This document shows, one piece after another, positions 36,417 to 48,401 of a stretch of 64,000 bases of DNA. The stretch covers positions 434,001 through 498,000 of the forward strand of contig NW_026705570.1 in assembly GCF_029867415.1 (NCBI RefSeq), in the 5' to 3' direction. The position numbers and the translations under genes were made by a program. The first letter of the stretch is position 1, and the number at the start of each line of letters is the position of its first letter. This DNA is from Vicia villosa. Its lineage: Eukaryota > Streptophyta > Magnoliopsida > Fabales > Fabaceae. The notes beneath the pieces were generated by a model. The model ran no database searches, was not told where the DNA came from, and saw only the letters and a program-made list of their open reading frames with translations.

Positions 36417-36770
36417 CAAAATCTAAAGCGGAAAAAATTTGGACAAGTTCCGTAGCAATCATCCTCCTAGACTTAAAGCGGTAACCTTGGACGGTTCCGA
36501 AACAGTCAACACAAAGACTTTCAAATCCTTCATCAAGATATAATAAATGGATTCATTCTGATGAACAAACCGTCAACACATTTACCAGGTGGCATCTGAA
36601 AGCCCATCTCAGGTAATGTTTCAATCTGCCAACAACGTTTTGCAGACGACATTCAAATGCAACTTCCAACATCTCTTCTGATCAAGGTAAGTGCAAATTT
36701 TCAGGGCATCTAAATATTCAATCATCTTCTACCTTCAGATTTCAGACAATCTCTTCAGGTTTAAGAAGAT

Positions 36771-36784
36771 TGAATAGGGGCAAC
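36771..36784 (+). other. Polypurine tract of the Ogre
   Basis: TGAATAGGGGCAAC directly before the TGTTATACCCC start of the 3' LTR. It would prime plus-strand synthesis. The minus Tat element has AAATAGGGGCATC in the same place. Confidence 0.7.
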
Positions 36785-39700
36785 TGTTATACCCCAAAAT
36801 TTGCCCGCATCTTTTTTCAAGAAAAATCCAATCTGGAAATTAAGAGTCTCATATAATCATGGATTTTTATTTCAACAAATATCCTGACATATGAAATACT
36901 TAGTTTTTAGAATTTTTCTTATACAGTAATTTGGCTTGCAGTTGAATTTATTCTTACGCAAACGCCAAATACTGTTTATTACTTCACACATGCTATTTAT
37001 TTATTTACAGATAAATAGTACTGACACAATTGGTACATAGTTAAATCTTTTTGCAGGCGCAGAATCAGGAAACTCAGACTGTACTGGTAACAAGCAGATT
37101 ATTATTATCTTTTGTTTCCCACTAATTTTTTGTACTATATTCCATTATTTTCAAAAATCTTTTCAAATCTCTTTTTCAAAAATCAAATCCTAACTTTATT
37201 CTCTACATCTCTCTTTTTCCCAACACTATCATACACTTTCTTTCAAATCTCACTTCCACTCAAATTCTCCTTTTGTACAGAATCACATCATTCCCCAACG
37301 TCTCTATCCTTCTTTCCACTCTATAAATACCTCTCATTTTCTCATAAAAATCTCACATCAAATTCTAATTCATCTCTCAAATTTCTACTTCATAATCCAT
37401 CCTTTCTTCTTTCCCGACAAAATGGCGAAGCGGTGGGAAACGTGTTTTCTTATGGTCATCACCATTGCTACGGTGATCATGTCTTTCTTCTGTCTACATA
37501 GCCCGAAACACTGTGGACCTGGGATGCTTATGCTCCCAATCATCTACATGTTACTATTTGTAGCATGGGTTATCAATCGTCATTCTTAAAATTTGCCGTA
37601 TTTCTTATTTCTTAAATGTACCGTTTATTCGTCGTACTGTTCAATATAGTATGTAATATTTGTACTGTCAGTATTAAATGTTGTACTATTTGTCATAATA
37701 TTTCTTAATTACTCAGATAATATTTTATGTGTTTTCTGCCAGTCAAATATTCATTTTTCTGTGCATTAAATGATTTTCAGGGTTATTATCGGTAATTTTG
37801 CTCGCGTACAGTAAATATTAGTTATTTATTATGTCTGTGTTTTTTTTAACAAGTCATGTAAATAAACTTTAATCTTTCACATAAAACAAAAACAAAAAAA
37901 AAGAAAATTAACTTTGACTGTTGATTTTTCACTCTAATTACTACGTCAATACCTGAACAGTCAGTTGACAGCCAAACTGCTGGCAGTACAATTCTCAGTG
38001 TTTTGTACCATCAATCAAATCAATCTTTTACAATTCAAAATTCCAAGATTTTTGTTCTAGAAGTCTTCTGAATATCACGCGATTAACAGAGACTCAACAC
38101 TGCACAAAAATCAGGTACGCTTAACTGTCTCCTACACAAACAATCCCTGACTAGGGTTTTCTTGTTTTTACAGGAGAAACAAGCTTTTGAGACCTCAAAT
38201 GGATTTCATGCACATCCATATATCTCAAAGTACCATCATACAAATTTTCAAACTTCAATTCACTCAGACGCACCGTCAGCAGCTCAAACAGTCAACAGAC
38301 GACCCGTTTGACCAAAAAGTCAACAGACAGTCAAAAATGAATTTTTTTGTCAAAGTCCATATTTTGTCAAAGGATTCATCATTTGATCATTGGATGATCA
38401 TAATTCATCAAGGAAAGATCAAAAATCAACAAAACCCTAAGATTCAAAATTAGGGTTTTTGCCTGAAAAGTCAACTCAACTTTGACTGATCATAACTCTC
38501 TCATCCTTCATCCAAAAAATTCAAACCAAAGCTAATTTTGAAGGAAATTCAATTATCTTTCAAATGAAATTGATCCCATGGTCATTGCATTCACCATTTG
38601 AAAATATGACCAAAGACATTACAGGTCATTTTCAAAGTCAACAAAAAGACACTTTTTTCAAAAGGACACACAAGGAGCATCAAAAATCATTTTGACATGA
38701 GACCAAAGACATTGGTTAGAGGACTCTTTGAGGTTTCCAAAAAGTGCAAGAACTCCTTCATATGACAAAAATTGAGGTATTTACACCTTGTTGAAGTTGG
38801 CTAAATTTTGGGAAAATGCATGAAATCAACATGGCTCAAAAATGTATTTTTTTCCAAATGGGGCCAAGTTTTCATGGTTCAAACATCATTTCCATAATAT
38901 TATGGGCCTCCCACGACCAAGACAAGGCCCACACCTTTTTTTATCCATTTTTTGCTTAATTTTATCTTATTTTAAGATTAAATTAAAATAAAAATGAATG
39001 GATAATGGGTAGCTTACAATCCAAGCATGACTCACCCAAGGAATCTCTGATTTTCTGCAGAGAATTGAAGAGCAAGGCAAGAGCATTGAAGAGAAGAAGA
39101 CTTGGTCAATAATTCAAAGGTTTTTAATATAAAAAAATCAAGAATTCCACAAAGGCAACTAGATGCTTCTTGGCTTCAATTCTAAGCACAACATAGTCTA
39201 TATAAAGGCTATAACACTTCACAATCAAAAGAGACAGAAATCAGAGCCTCTTATGCTTGTACCATGCTTGTAACCACTTAAACTTTTTAAAGAAATTTCA
39301 AATTTGAATTTTTAATTTCAGTCAATTTCAATACAAACTAAGCATTCAAACATCATCTCTGAGCTTCACTGAAACTATTCCAATCAATTGCAAGTCTTAA
39401 ACCTCACTGAATCGAGCTACACAGGTCACGATTTGCTCAAACTAAAACTGACTTGTATCTCATAACACAAGCATATCTAGCACGATGTAGACATATATTT
39501 GAACTTGGTGTGGTGTGTAGATCATTTCTGGAACTTTAATTGAGTTTTAGACGCTTACACACGAAGTTACCATTCTAGGGTTCATAATCTCAAAATTAGG
39601 GCTTTCTGAAATAGGCAAAATTAGAGGATCTAAGTGGTACCATTGAGTTCGTATGGATTAGACGAGTTGAATGGATAGGTCGCGCCAAATTTATTTTTAG

Positions 39701-41363
39701 GTTTACCCCTATTCGTTATTTTGCAGGTTTGAAGCTCATCAATTACAGCGCTCTTTTCATAAAAGCGTTGTAAAAGGTCCTAGCGAGAGGTTGAAGATGA
39801 TGAGGTGTCCCTACCTCATTGGACAGCCAGCGCGCGCGTTCTTTTGAATTTTCCACTAATCCAGTGCTTTGCAGGTGTATTGATGGCCATGTGTCTCAAT
39901 ATCTGAGCCTTCAGATTCACTTTCCAGCTCATCCAACGCACCTGACACGCCAGTCCATACCATGGACTCTCCAATCAACCACATCTGATTAGTATCCTTT
40001 TATTTTCTATTTTATTTTAATTTTCTTTGCAAAATTAATTAAAAATAGTTTTAAAAATCCAAAAAATACACAAAAAATATTTTTAGACTTCTAAAATAAT
40101 ATATTATTTTCTGAAATAAAAATATTTTATTTTTCTTCAAAATTTCAATATTTTGCATAATTAATTAGTATATATTTATACATTTGCTTTTTTAATTATT
40201 CTAACCAATCAAAAATCATAAAAAAAAAATTGTTCTTTATATAAAATATTGTTTATATATTATAAACTAATTTTGTACATATTTTGAATAATTTTCTCTT
40301 TGAGTTTTAATTATTTATGTAATTATTTGCATAATTATGTATTAATTAGCTTAATCAATATCAAATCAATTTCAAAAATTCCAAAAAAATTAGTTTTGTT
40401 TTAAAATTAATTGACAAATATTTTGTACATATTTTAAACTTAATTTCTAGGTTTAAATCTATTTTCATCTTTTTTCTTCATTTTAATTTAATTAATCATG
40501 CATTAATTATAATTAAAATCAATCATAAAAAAATCCAAAAACATGCCTTTTATTTTTCTTGCAATTTAAATTCCTAGATAAATGTATAGGATGTCAAATT
40601 CATGTAAATAGGCTAGTTTACATTTCCTGCACAATCGATGTAATAGCGTAGATTTACTTTCCGCACTTTACATTTCCGCATTTTAATTTCCAGCAAATAT
40701 AAACTGCGTGTATGTCAAAGATAAAATTGAACCGTTAGATCACTAACTTCAAAGATAAAATATCTGAATACAAACACAATCACACTTGCACCTTTTAAGG
40801 TAATCCCTTCTCATTCTTTTCAAAATCAAAGTCAAAATTCCACTGTTTCGAGTACAAAATCGAACCTTTTGTTTGTATCCGGTGAAAGGATAGATTTTTA
40901 AAAGAAATAAGGATAAAGACCTTACAACTCAGGGTAGACCTCCTAGTTTGCTTGCTCAAATCAAAACAAACAAAATTCTCATACACTGTTGTTTTTCAAA
41001 ACAAAACTTTCCAAAAAGACAATGCTTTGTATACATCCAAACACGGATCATTACAAAGTTAACGTTCTTTTCAAAACATCTTTCGAAAGATAAACAAACA
41101 TTTTGTATACATCCACACAAGGATCATTACAAAATTCAATTTACAAAGGTATTTGAAACCACATATGAGCATTCTAAAGCAATTGAAAAGTAATCGAAAA
41201 ACAAGTGAGCTAAGCAAACTTAAGAGCCCATGGATAACCATGGATACAAAGGGTGCTAACACCTTCCCTTTGTATAACCTACCCCCTTACCCAGAATTTC
41301 TTAAAGGTCTTTTTTCTGTTTCTTTTATAAACCTTTCCTTAATTGGATAAAATAAAAGGTCGG
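36785..41363 (+). repeat. 3' LTR of the Ogre
   Basis: A near-identical copy of 20248-24827. It is followed by a PBS (TGGCGACTCTG at 41364) and about 150 nt of element leader, so this LTR also looks like the start of a further, truncated internal region. Confidence 0.88.
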
Positions 41364-41520
41364 TGGCGACTCTGTGAATTTTCAAAAATGCGAAAGCATA
41401 AGCGATAAAAAAGAGTCAGTTCACGTATCTCTCCCGCTCAGAGGTATGGCCCGAGAAAAAACGGAGGTCCACAATTATCTTAGCAGTTCCACCTGAAAAA
41501 CAATTTCATATGGTATGTCC
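41364..41520 (+). other. PBS and truncated leader after the Ogre 3' LTR
   Basis: It repeats 24828 onward (PBS, then the leader with TCTCTCCCGCTCAGAGG) and then passes into AT-hook gene intron sequence near 41520. A leader after a 3' LTR implies tandem or recombined elements. Confidence 0.8.
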
Positions 41521-42953
41521 ACTAAACTTATTATTATACAGGTTCATTATCACTTAATCGAAACATAAGCCAACATGCATTGTTCAAGAATAATGAAAAG
41601 GTTGCGCAATGCCAACCAGCTAGCATAAGAAAAAGAAATGTTTCTACTGAATTTTAGACACTGAACAATATGCAAGACTCTTTCAGCCTGGTACTTATTC
41701 ATCATCTCTTTATCAAAATATTAAAATTAAAGTCCATGAATATAATGAAAGATGTGACTAAACATGTGTACAATTTCATCATCACTTAATCGAAACACAG
41801 TCCAAGATGCGTTGTTCAAGAATAATGAAAAGGTTGGGCAATACCAACCAACTAGCATAAGAAAAAGAAATGTCTCTACTGAAATTTTAGACACCGAACA
41901 ATATGCAAGACTCTTTCAACCTGGTACATATTCATCATCTCTTGATCAAAATATTAAAATTAAAGTACATGAGCATTATGCAAGAGCTGACTAAACATGT
42001 GTACAGACTCATCATCACTTAATCGAAACACAAGTCAACATGCGTTGCTCAAGAATAATGAAAAGGTTTTGTAATGCCAACCAAATAGCGTAGGAAAAAG
42101 AAATGTCTCTAATGAAATTTTAGTATCTGAACAATATGCAAGACTCTCTCAGCCAAGTACATATTTATCATCTCTTGATCAAAATATTAAAATTAAAGTC
42201 CATGAACATTATGCGAGAGAAGACTAAATATTTGTACAGGTTCATCATCACTTAATCGAAACATAAGCCAACATGCGTTGCTCCAGAACAATGAAAAGGT
42301 TGTACAATGCCAGCTAGCTTCTTCGAATCTAACTGATATGGTGAATTCAGTTTTGGGAACAAGTCATCAAAAGCGATTAATGAGACAATATTGTATGCAT
42401 ATTATTATTATTAATATATTGATTTATTATGTTTCTTAAAATTTTCAACGTAGTTCAAATTTCTTAAATGTTGTAATTAATTTAAAGTTTCAGGTGAAAA
42501 AAGTTCTAGCATTTAGCAACAAGGAGAAAAAAAATTATTGACTTGGAGGAAGAAAAAGATGATGAAGATGATGATGATAGAACAAATTCTACATCTGAAC
42601 TTTTTAAAGTAGCTAGGCATATGCAGGTAATATAGTTTATAACTCAATTAATTTTACTTTGTCCTATGAAAGTAAAATTGAGAGTTGTAAGGCAAGAAAT
42701 AAAGTAAGTACATATTTGAATCACATGTTGTGTATGTTTGAGAGATTTTAGGATCTAATTGTTCTAAACTCTATTCTATAAAAAAATGTTACTTTATTTT
42801 ATATGTAATGATATATAGGGTACTTTGCAGGATGATAGCTTATTTGAAGATGAATTGATCAATCAAGTTACTAAATGCTCCAGAAAATTTATATTAAACT
42901 ATAGTGCACAATTGGTAAAGTTGGATGATATTGGCATTTTAGATGATTTTTAA
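41521..42953 (+). pseudogene. Second AT-hook gene copy, exons 4-9 only
   Basis: Exons at 41542-41690 (149 nt), 41774-41923, 42007-42156, 42240-42392, 42494-42626 and 42831-42953 are collinear with exons 4-9 of the first copy. Exon 4 shows the closest match, through GTTGCGCAATGCC and ATGTTTCTACT. The promoter and AT-hook exon are absent. Lesions: a 1-nt deletion in exon 4, loss of the acceptor AG before exon 5 (ACAATTTC for ACAGGTTC), a TAA in exon 6, and a TAG plus a frameshift in exon 8. Exon 7 and exon 9 are open here but stopped in the first copy. Confidence 0.8.
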
Positions 42954-42974
42954 GTTTTGGTTGAATTGTTATAT

Positions 42975-43210
42975 TTTTTTTTGAAAGCAAGAATCTATTA
43001 AAGGGTGCCAAAACTCCAAGAACCAAACAGAAGAAAGTACAATACAAATCGAAAAGAAAATTACACAACCAAATACACCTATCCTAAGTATAGCAAAGAG
43101 TTTTTGTTAAACTCATAAAAATTACAGTTGGATTGTATAATTTTCCCTATAAAAGTCCATCTCCAAACCAAAGCTTTACAGCTCCACACCATATCTGACA
43201 CGTTCCAAAC
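42975..43210 (-). mobile_element. Short 5'-truncated LINE-like insertion
   Basis: A 236-bp insertion absent from the first copy. It starts with a T run (a reversed poly(A) tail) and is flanked by a perfect 10-bp duplication ATTGTTATAT (42965-42974 and 43211-43220). It is a retroposed 3' fragment; the family is not determined. Confidence 0.75.
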
Positions 43211-43583
43211 ATTGTTATATTAATAGCTTTAGACTTTGTTTCTTATTAAACAAATTTGGATGTTTTTCTTAGTTTATTTAAAAATGATGAATTAAATTTG
43301 TTTAAATTTAATATTGTTGGAGCCTGATTAAATTATTATGTGTGACAATCTTTAAAGTAAGATGGTACATATTCCTTGTTTATGGAAAAGAAAAGGAAAA
43401 TGTCAGGATGAATTAAAAAAGGTAAAAAAAAAATTTCTTATTTTGAAAGAATATTTTTTTTTGTCAAAAGAAAAAAACTATACTTTTTTTAAATCTAAAT
43501 CTCTTTTTTTTCCTTGTAGTTTTTTTTTTCTATTTTATAAAAAAATTTAAATAAAAATAAATTTACGTTTTATTTGTAAGAAA

Positions 43584-43710
43584 ACGTAAATTTTATTTTG
43601 TAGTCATTTTGTAATATCGTTTTTTGCCGGACTTGTTCCGTTATTGTGTATCAAGGTTGGAGAACCATTAGTTCTCCCATTAATATAATTTTTTCTTACA
43701 CAAAAAAAAA
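43584..43710 (+). mobile_element. Short retroposed fragment with poly(A)
   Basis: About 127 bp absent from the first copy, ending in a run of A. The text (CCGTTATTGTGTATCAAGG, then CTCCCATTAATATAATTTT before the A run) resembles the 3'UTR end of plant LINEs. Target duplication is unclear. Confidence 0.5.
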
Positions 43711-43920
43711 AGAGATAATAAATGCATATTTACCCATTTACTTCATCTCTCATTTTTTTACACAATCACAAAAGTTTAGTCTTTTATAATATGTCTTCAG
43801 CAAAACCAACAGTGAAAGACACTAAGTAGGGTAACTTTTACATATAATATTTACTATTGGTCTTCATGAACGTTCTCTTACATACTCATGTTTGTGAAAG
43901 TATTTCACTATAAAAAATAT

Positions 43921-44091
43921 CTTGCTAACGAGTGCTTAGGAGACATTTTTTAAGGATTCCCAGATAACAAAAAATATTTTAAAAAAAAATTGACTATTTC
44001 AATTTTCAATGCATTAAATAAACATATTTTTAATTTTTTTTTACTATTTTAAAATTTGAATGAGTGTCATCGAAACACTCGTTAACATTTT
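43921..44091. mobile_element. MITE-like element, copy shared with 5613-5783
   Basis: The same terminal inverted repeats built on GCTAACGAGTG (right end GTTAAC in this copy) in the homologous position of the duplicated segment. Confidence 0.5.
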
Positions 44092-45273
44092 CCTAAAAAT
44101 AATACATATCTCCTTTTATCTCAAAACGTTCACAGTTTTACAAATCATCCTTAATTTTATTTTTATCTTCTATTTTTTGACAGGTCTTTTCTTATTATAC
44201 CACCTTAAAATTGTGTATTCATTTTTTTATTCAAGTTTGTTTTTATTAATTATAAACTTTGCCCTTTAGATTTCTTAACTTGACCCTTAAAATCACAAAA
44301 AATAAATATTCTTATAAGAAGAGGTCATAGCTTGAATATAAAAGTTATATTTTAACTACAATGCTAAATAATGCTAACTTGTAATATAAGAGTGCATTTT
44401 AAAAACTAAATGTAAAATTTTATTTAAAAAATTGTGTATTATTTTTATTAAAACTTATTATTATAATGTTTAATTGTTTAAACATATATAATAATTGAAA
44501 CTTTATCTTGAAAATACTATTCTTTTGCCGTAGTAAAGTCATATTTACATTTTTTTTAAAGTTGCATGATTTTTTGTGCACAATGTGTTTTAAAATTTTA
44601 ATAATTCTTTAAATGTACGTGTTATTAGTATTTTTATCAAACATTTATGCAAGAGTGTGGCAAAAAAATTTCTTTGAAAAAATACGAGAGTGTCTATTGA
44701 TGTAATATCTCAACAAAAATATTTTGTAAAAACACTTAATCCGTCAATCAATGAAAATTAGAGAGCTGGGTATAAAATATTAATTTTAACATGGAGAGGA
44801 ATTTAGTACTTTTCTATGAAGCCACATGGTATTTTAAGACCAAGGAATATGAAATTAGGTTTAACAATGTGAGTAAGTATTCAAACCAAGATTTTGGAAC
44901 TAAGGATATTAGTTGAATTCTCTAGACCAAGTAAAAAGGTGAAATGGTCTTTTAGGCCTTAAGATAAAATGAGTCCTTAAGAGAGAATTGGAATTTTTCC
45001 AACTTCCTAGTGAACAAGTAGGCATGTTGAAAGAAAAGGGAAAAGTAAGGAGATTTTCTCAAATTCATCATTCGCCTCTTACTCACAAGGCTAACTCTTG
45101 ATGAACAATAATGGAGTTCTACTTCATTCCACCGTCTACCTCAAGGAAGTAAGAACTCTTAGTTCATACTCATTCTCCTCTTCTTTAAACTTTATTCCTT
45201 TTAACCTTCAATTCTTGCATGAAGAAGCCATCTAGTTGAAGACAAAGCTTTGGCCTCAAATGTTAATGGGAAT

Positions 45274-45545
45274 TGTAATACGGTGGGAGAACTGACTTTT
45301 TACAAATGTGCGGATAGCAAGAGTCTCCACCGACTTTTATTTTATCCAATTGGAAAGGCAAAAAAATAGGAAAGACCTTTTAAAAGACTTTGAGTTCGGG
45401 GGGTAGGTTATACAAAGGGAAGATATAAGCACCTTTTGTATCCATGGGTGTCGCGGGGAAAAATCGTATCTTTTTCGGGATGAGACACCTGATGCCTTCA
45501 CTGGGCTCGAGTGCTCAAAAATGATTTTTCTTTTGTTTCGACCAA
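45274..45545 (-). repeat. Truncated Tat LTR end with PBS and leader (minus)
   Basis: Read on the minus strand it gives an LTR tail like the Ogre one (CATGGATACAAAAGGTGC, then CCAATTGGATAAAATAAAAG), a PBS-like TGGAGACTC (45329-45321) and about 45 nt of leader (GTCAGTTCTCCC) before breaking into the AT-hook flank at 45273. It is a fragment of a relative of the Ogre in the opposite orientation. Confidence 0.65.
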
Positions 45546-45607
45546 ACTTTTTATTGTTTCCAAAGTAGGAAAAGGAAAAAAGCTGCAATAACCTTAAAAG
45601 TGGGGGA
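45546..45607 (-). repeat. Remainder of the minus Tat LTR, left of the copia element
   Basis: A short piece (minus strand ACTTTTAAGGTTATTGCAGC then CTTTTTCCTTTTCC) that continues the LTR interrupted at 55056-55060 by the copia insertion; GGGGA occurs on both sides. The LTR end is set only by weak similarity to the usual GGATAAAATAAAAG end. Confidence 0.5.
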
Positions 45608-46775
45608 TGAAGGATAGAAAAACACTTAGAAAGGGGGGGGATTGAATAAGTGTGACTTTAAAACTTGAGCGATAAAAATAAAATGCACAATTATTTTTAT
45701 CCTGGTTCGCTGTTAACGAAGCTACTCCAGTCCACCCCCGCAGAGATGATTTACCTCAACTGAGGATTTAATCCACTAATCGCACGGATTACAATGGTTC
45801 TCCACTTAGTCCGCAACTAAGTCTTCCAGAGTCTTCTGATCACACACTGATCACTCCAGGAACAACTGCTTAGTTCACTCCTAAGACTTTTCTAGAGTCT
45901 ACTGATCAACACGATCACTCTAGGCTTAGTTCACTCCTAAGACTTTCTGCTCAGCCAACTGCTAAGACTTCCTAGAGTATACTGATCAACCGATCACTCT
46001 AGTTCCTTACAACTTAATGTAATCAATTCAAGAGTTTACAAATGCTTCTTAAAAGCGATAATCACAACTGTGATATTTCTCTTACAATTTAAGCTTAATC
46101 TCACTAAGATATTACAACAGCAATGTAGTGAGCTTTGATGAAGATGAAGATTCTGAGTTTAGGTTTGAACAGAGTTTCAGCAAGTTAATTTGAATTGTAT
46201 TGGTGCGAAATCGTTAACCTTGCTTCTCATCAGAACTTCATATTTATAGGCGTTGAGAAGATGACCGTTGAGTGCATTTAATGCTTTGCGTGTTCCGTAC
46301 AGCTTCGCATTTAATGTTATACGCTTTTGTCAACTACCTCGAGCCTTGTTCACGTTGTGTCTACTGACGTTGCCTTTAGTAGCTTTAACGTTCCTTTTGT
46401 CAGTCAGCGTAGTCTGCCACGTGTACTTCCTTCTGATCTGATGTTTGTGAATACGACGTTTGAATATCATCAGAGTCAAACAGCTTGGTGCAAAGCATCT
46501 TCTGATCTTGAAGTGCTTCTGTTGCGTGATACCATCTTCTGATCTTCAGTGCTTCTGATCTCTTGTTCATCTGATGCTTCATAGACCCATGTTCTGATGT
46601 TGCATGCTGAACCATTTGAGACACATCTTCTGAGCGCTGAATTATGCGTACTCTTTATATATTTCCTGAAAGGGAAATTGCATTGGATTAGAGTACCATA
46701 TTATCTTAAGCAAAATTCATATTATTGTTATCATCAAAACTAAGATAATTGATAAGAACAAATCTTGTTCTAACA
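45608..46775 (-). repeat. 3' LTR of the copia element
   Basis: 1168 bp, same length as the partner. A TATAAATA box on the minus strand is at 46248-46241. It differs from the 5' LTR at about 46274 (G against A) and 46356 (T against C). Confidence 0.95.
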
Positions 46776-46795
46776 ATCTCCCCCTTTTTGATGAT
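46776..46795 (-). other. Polypurine tract of the copia element
   Basis: On the minus strand AAAAAGGGGGAGAT directly precedes the LTR start TGTTAG. Similar GGGGGAGA words recur at about 46889-46940 (three) and 47860. Confidence 0.8.
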
Positions 46796-48085
46796 GACAA
46801 AAACATATATAAATGATATGAATTTGCGATCAGAAAGAGTAGACGGCAAAAGACAAATTACACAGCTATAGCATAAGCATATGAATATGTCTCCCCCTGA
46901 GATTAACAATCTCCCCCTGAGATAAATAATCTCCCCCTGAAATAAATACTCGAAGAACTTTGATAAAAGACTTCCCTGATTATTTCGGTAGAGACGATCA
47001 TATAAGCTTCTGCCTTCAGAGAATTCATAGCTTCTGACTTCTGCTTCCATTGGACAGCTTCAGAACTTGAATTTCTTTGATCTTCAGAACATTCATAGCT
47101 TCTGACTTCTGCTTCCATTCAGGACAGCTTCAGAACTTGAATTTCTTTGATCTTCAGAACATTCACAGCTTCTGACTTCTGCTTCCATTCAGGACAGCTT
47201 CAGAACTTTGAATTTCTGGATCTTTTGGAGCATTCACATCTTCTGATTTCTGCTTCCCTCGGATAGCTTCAGAACTTTGAATGTCTACCAACATCACTTC
47301 ATGCTAGATTTGTATCAGAACATTGTTGAATGTACCAGAGCATCATCTGAGCATCTCTACATCCTGAAATGTTACAGAACAAAAACTAAACGACAAAAGT
47401 CAGCATGAACGAGTTAGAACATAAAATGTATATTCAAATACATGATATGTATCAGAGCCAAATGTATCAGAGCATTTAGGCTAAAAACGTGTATCAGAGC
47501 AAATAATGTATCAGAGCCATAACATTATATGTATCAGAGCAAATAGAATTTTGTCATAACAGGATAGACAATGATATTCAAATTCTATTATCAGTGCTTC
47601 TGATTCATTCTTCTTTCTTGCTTCTGATCTCTGAAGCTTGATAGCACTCAGCTTGCTTCAGTTTCCAAGAGCTTATTCCTTTTACAGAATAACGCTTCTT
47701 ATGGTTTTGCTTCTAGTGTTTGCTTCTGAAGATTCACTTCACTTCTTTGTACCTGCAAAACACTTAAACTATGTAGAACTTGCAGTTCTTGTTAGTGAAT
47801 GTGTGGGAGCCTTTACCCAGCAACTGATAGATTTAATCAAATCATTTATCATTTATCTTCTCCCCCTTTTTGTCATAACATCAAAAAGAATATTTAAAAA
47901 GATACAGATGTATAAAACGACAAAAGAAAAACATTTACTGGAATGTAAAACACAAGGAAACTTTTCATTGATAATCAAAAGATATTACAAAAGGTTCCTA
48001 TGTTTAACAAGATGAGAAACATTCCTAGCAAATACAAAGTAGAGTTTCCAAAGAGGAAATCACTACAAAAATTAAAAACAGAGCC
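46796..48085 (-). other. Copia 3' noncoding region with short repeats
   Basis: It has no conserved protein. It contains tandem copies of an approximately 80-bp unit at about 47030-47280 (built on GCTTCTGACTTCTGCTTCC and CAGCTTCAGAACTT), three extra PPT-like words at 46889-46940, and five exact GTATCAGAGC words at 47449-47540 on the plus strand. Open frames on the plus strand here are shadows. Confidence 0.65.
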
Positions 48086-48113
48086 CTAGCTAGACACGCT
48101 CTGTGTCAACCCA

Positions 48114-48401
48114 TCAAGAATCCCGGAGGACTTCTTGTCTTCCAGACTGAAACCTCCACTGTAGGAGAGATCCCAGAACCAAGGAGGAAGTGAGGGACAG
48201 TTCACAGACAGAGAGCAAATGTTGCAAACGGGGCTTTCCCTCAACATAGACGTTGAGCCTATCTTCCCACAACTCAAGAAAGTCTTCTGTCTTTGGATGA
48301 AAGTTGATAACAACATCAAAGAAGAGTCTGACTTGAGTGGTATTAGAAGAGCCATCCCGAGATGCACAGAGATCTGTCGCCTTTGAGTCATGGAGCTTCA
48401 A
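48114..48401 (-). CDS. Small ORF in the copia 3' region, 95 aa
   Basis: It starts MKLHDSKATDLCASRDGSSN and encodes no domain that I can name. It is on the coding strand of the element, about 470 nt after the pol stop. It is preceded by a purine-rich GAGAGAGAG/poly(A) tract (in plus orientation just right of 48421). Some Sireviruses have an extra ORF after pol, sometimes env-like; this one has no obvious signal peptide or membrane segment. An overlapping frame (48391-48086) of similar length exists, so coding status is uncertain. Confidence 0.35.
   Translation of the reverse strand: MKLHDSKATDLCASRDGSSNTTQVRLFFDVVINFHPKTEDFLELWEDRLNVYVEGKPRLQHLLSVCELSLTSSLVLGSLLQWRFQSGRQEVLRDS

Larger units (their letters stand above)
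34846..36775 (+). other. Ogre 3' untranslated region
   Basis: About 1.9 kb between the hairpins and the PPT with no recognised gene. It contains a simple repeat (35638-35715), a 48-bp tandem array (35946-36416) and a 135-codon open frame at 35188-35595 without known similarity, which I do not regard as a gene. Confidence 0.6.
20248..41363 (+). mobile_element. Ogre (Ty3/Tat) LTR retrotransposon
   Basis: A 21-kb element in the order LTR, PBS, leader, ORF1, gag-protease, intron, reverse transcriptase, two RNase H domains, integrase, long 3' region, PPT, LTR. The extra ORF before gag and the intron between protease and reverse transcriptase are hallmarks of Ogre. Both LTRs begin TGTTATACCCC, and the 3' LTR is preceded by a purine-rich GAATAGGGG. 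By eye the LTRs differ at about 25-30 sites in 4.58 kb. The left flank is a terpene synthase relic and the right flank an AT-hook gene copy, so no simple target duplication joins them. The element is not autonomous now because its polyprotein has seven stops. Confidence 0.93.
42954..45273 (+). other. 3' flank of the second AT-hook copy
   Basis: It aligns with 5019-5866 and 11842-12915 of the first copy, giving a duplication of about 3.7 kb in all. Differences include two short insertions in this copy (following entries) and the absence of the large LINE. No gene is seen. Confidence 0.75.

Noticed and set aside
20248..41363. Single simple insertion of the Ogre with a target duplication
   Set aside because: The two flanks are unrelated genes, and PBS plus leader follow the 3' LTR, so no duplication can be matched.
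46327..46624. Coding frames in the copia LTRs (also 54607-54904)
   Set aside because: Duplicated only through LTR identity; they lie around the U3/R promoter and have no domain.
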